Made by a program: the position numbers and the translations under genes
Notes under the pieces: generated by a model
The model's input: only the letters and a program-made list of their open reading frames with translations
The model's database searches: none
Told to the model about the DNA's origin: nothing
Shown: positions 6,094-7,058 of the stretch, one piece after another
How positions within the stretch are numbered: position 1 is the first letter of the stretch
How the letters are laid out: each line of letters begins with the position of its first letter
Assembly (NCBI GenBank): GCA_905201175.1
Contig: CAJKNC010000081.1
Coordinates: 1-7,058 of the forward strand
Length of the DNA: 7,058 nt
DNA from: an uncultured Succinatimonas sp.
GTDB taxonomy: Bacteria > Pseudomonadota > Gammaproteobacteria > Enterobacterales > Succinivibrionaceae
Reading direction: 5' to 3'

Positions 6094-6591
6094 TTAAGAG
6101 TGCTTGCGTATTGAAAATTCTAGATTGTGCAGAATCTTATAAAGCAGAGAAAATAAAATATTAAATTCATCATCTGAAATTTTCAGATAAGAGGCAACTT
6201 TCTGCGGAATATCCTTAAGATCTTCCTTAAGATTAGCGCCTGATTCGGTTAAAGTTAAGAAAACCTCACGCTCATCGCGAATGCCATGCTCGCGATTGAT
6301 ATATCCTTTAGCTGTGAGCTTCTTTAACAAAGGCGTTAAAGTACCTGAATCAAGATGAAGAATATTTCCTAAATCTTTTACGCGCAAAGATTCATTCTCC
6401 CACAATACGATCATGGTCAGATATTGTGTAAAGGTCAAATTATACTTGTCTAAAAATTGCTTATAACTTGCTATCATAGCTTTAGCACTGGCGTATAAAG
6501 GAAAGCATATCAGTGCTTCAATTTTTAGAGGATCCTGATTAGCGTTAATGGTTACACCTTTATGTGGTTGAAAGTTAAAATCCACGCTCAA
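6094..6591 (-). CDS. ohrR: MarR-family regulator of the OhrR type (peroxide-sensing repressor)
   Basis: The 165-residue product is a winged-helix DNA-binding protein of the OhrR branch of MarR. C29 in ICFPLYAS matches the reactive cysteine (Cys15) of Bacillus subtilis OhrR, and Y33 and Y43 match the two tyrosines that contact it. The recognition helix signature LDSGTLTPLLKKL is at 80-92 and the wing DERE at 106-109, followed by LTESG. C29 is the only cysteine, so this is the one-cysteine type, which is inactivated by mixed disulfide with a small thiol or by over-oxidation. The start is a TTG with GGA 7 bases before it; a GTG two codons later is possible, and no ATG fits. The N-terminus is about 14 residues longer than in B. 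subtilis. No ohr peroxidase is visible in the window, so the target is unknown. Confidence 0.88.
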   Translation of the reverse strand: MSVDFNFQPHKGVTINANQDPLKIEALICFPLYASAKAMIASYKQFLDKYNLTFTQYLTMIVLWENESLRVKDLGNILHLDSGTLTPLLKKLTAKGYINREHGIRDEREVFLTLTESGANLKEDLKDIPQKVASYLKISDDEFNILFSLLYKILHNLEFSIRKHS

Positions 6592-7058
6592 AATAAAATC
6601 CGAGCTCCGTTGAAGAATCTTCTTTAAGAAGGGCTTATATGATCTGTTTTAGGAGCTAAGAGCAGATAAAAGAAAGATCAAGCTTACAGGCCAATAGACA
6701 TCTTATTTAGCGAGGGCTGTTTAAAAGCTCTATTCGTATTTTTTATTATCTAAAATGCCGCTGTCTCAATATAAATCTATGTTTAATAGCCGTTGTGCAT
6801 TAGGATCAACATAAACCATATTTAGAAGGTATAGGCTACTCTTCTCAAAGGTAACCATAATATAACAATAAATATGCTTTTTTTAAATATCATAATTGCA
6901 TGTTTTTATGAAAAAATAGAATTTTTTTTGAAAAAATTATTTTTGCACAGAAAAAACAAAATGCCATGAAATCAACAAGCGTTTGTCTAAAAACAACAAT
7001 TTAATGCATGCTTTAATGCATAAAATATGGAATTCATTTTATAAAATAAAATGTATAT
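6592..7058. other. Gene-free region upstream of the regulator, runs to the window edge
   Basis: These 467 bases contain no convincing gene on either strand. They hold the regulator's leader, which includes overlapping small inverted repeats (GAAGAATCTTC and TTCTTTAAGAA near 6612-6630), long A- and T-tracts around 6908-6960 that should bend DNA, and a repeat cluster at 7000-7024. A possible minus-strand promoter is TTGAGA near 6768 with an AT-rich -10 downstream. A gene leading away to the right may begin outside the window. Confidence 0.6.
7000..7024. repeat. Tandem TTTAATGCAT repeat with internal palindromes
   Basis: TTTAATGCAT occurs at 7000-7009 and again at 7012-7021, a 12-base period. 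Because ATGCAT is itself a palindrome, the block also reads as an inverted repeat, TTAATGCAT with ATGCATAAA. It lies in A/T-rich gene-free DNA and could be a regulator site for a gene beyond the window. No regulator is assigned. Confidence 0.4.

Noticed and set aside
6908..6940. AATTTTTT-TTG-AAAAAATT inverted repeat as a terminator
   Set aside because: It has no G/C pairs in the stem and no gene ends upstream on either strand; it is better read as a bent A-tract.
6966..7004. Twelve-codon plus-strand frame near the window edge
   Set aside because: It is too short, has no ribosome site and lies in A/T-rich DNA where such frames arise by chance.

Overview
The window is AT-rich bacterial chromosome, probably from a low-GC gammaproteobacterium. 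The asparaginyl-tRNA synthetase is close to full-length identity of layout with the enterobacterial 466-residue enzyme. A Succinivibrionaceae or Aeromonadales-like host is my guess, not something the window proves. Lipoprotein signals, signal peptides and a periplasmic DUF1311-type protein fit a Gram-negative envelope.

Left part (1-3423): a plus-strand secreted DUF1311/LprI-like protein converges on a minus-strand three-gene cluster. That cluster reads lipoprotein (LEA-type-2-like), two-helix inner-membrane protein, asnS. The genes overlap by 17 bases and are then separated by 12, so asnS is very likely co-transcribed with two envelope genes. A perfect TATAAT lies upstream, and a 10-bp hairpin with a UCCG tetraloop and T-run ends the cluster.

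Middle (3424-4907): two minus-strand genes coupled by a TGATG stop/start overlap encode a lipoprotein and a secreted protein. They look like diverged tandem duplicates of one domain and share a cysteine pair about 102-103 residues apart. Upstream is a 327-base divergent intergenic region with two inverted repeats. One straddles a TATAAT box in front of the transporter gene.

Right part (4908-7058): a plus-strand BASS-family sodium-coupled transporter with its sodium-site residues in place is followed by its own terminator. A second terminator serves the convergent minus-strand OhrR-type MarR regulator (single reactive cysteine). The last 467 bases carry no convincing gene, only A/T tracts, short repeats and a weak 30-codon reading frame.

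I see no mobile element, CRISPR array, tRNA or rRNA. There is no obvious new multi-gene system. The most distinctive item is the coupled pair of paralogous envelope proteins with a shared cysteine pair.
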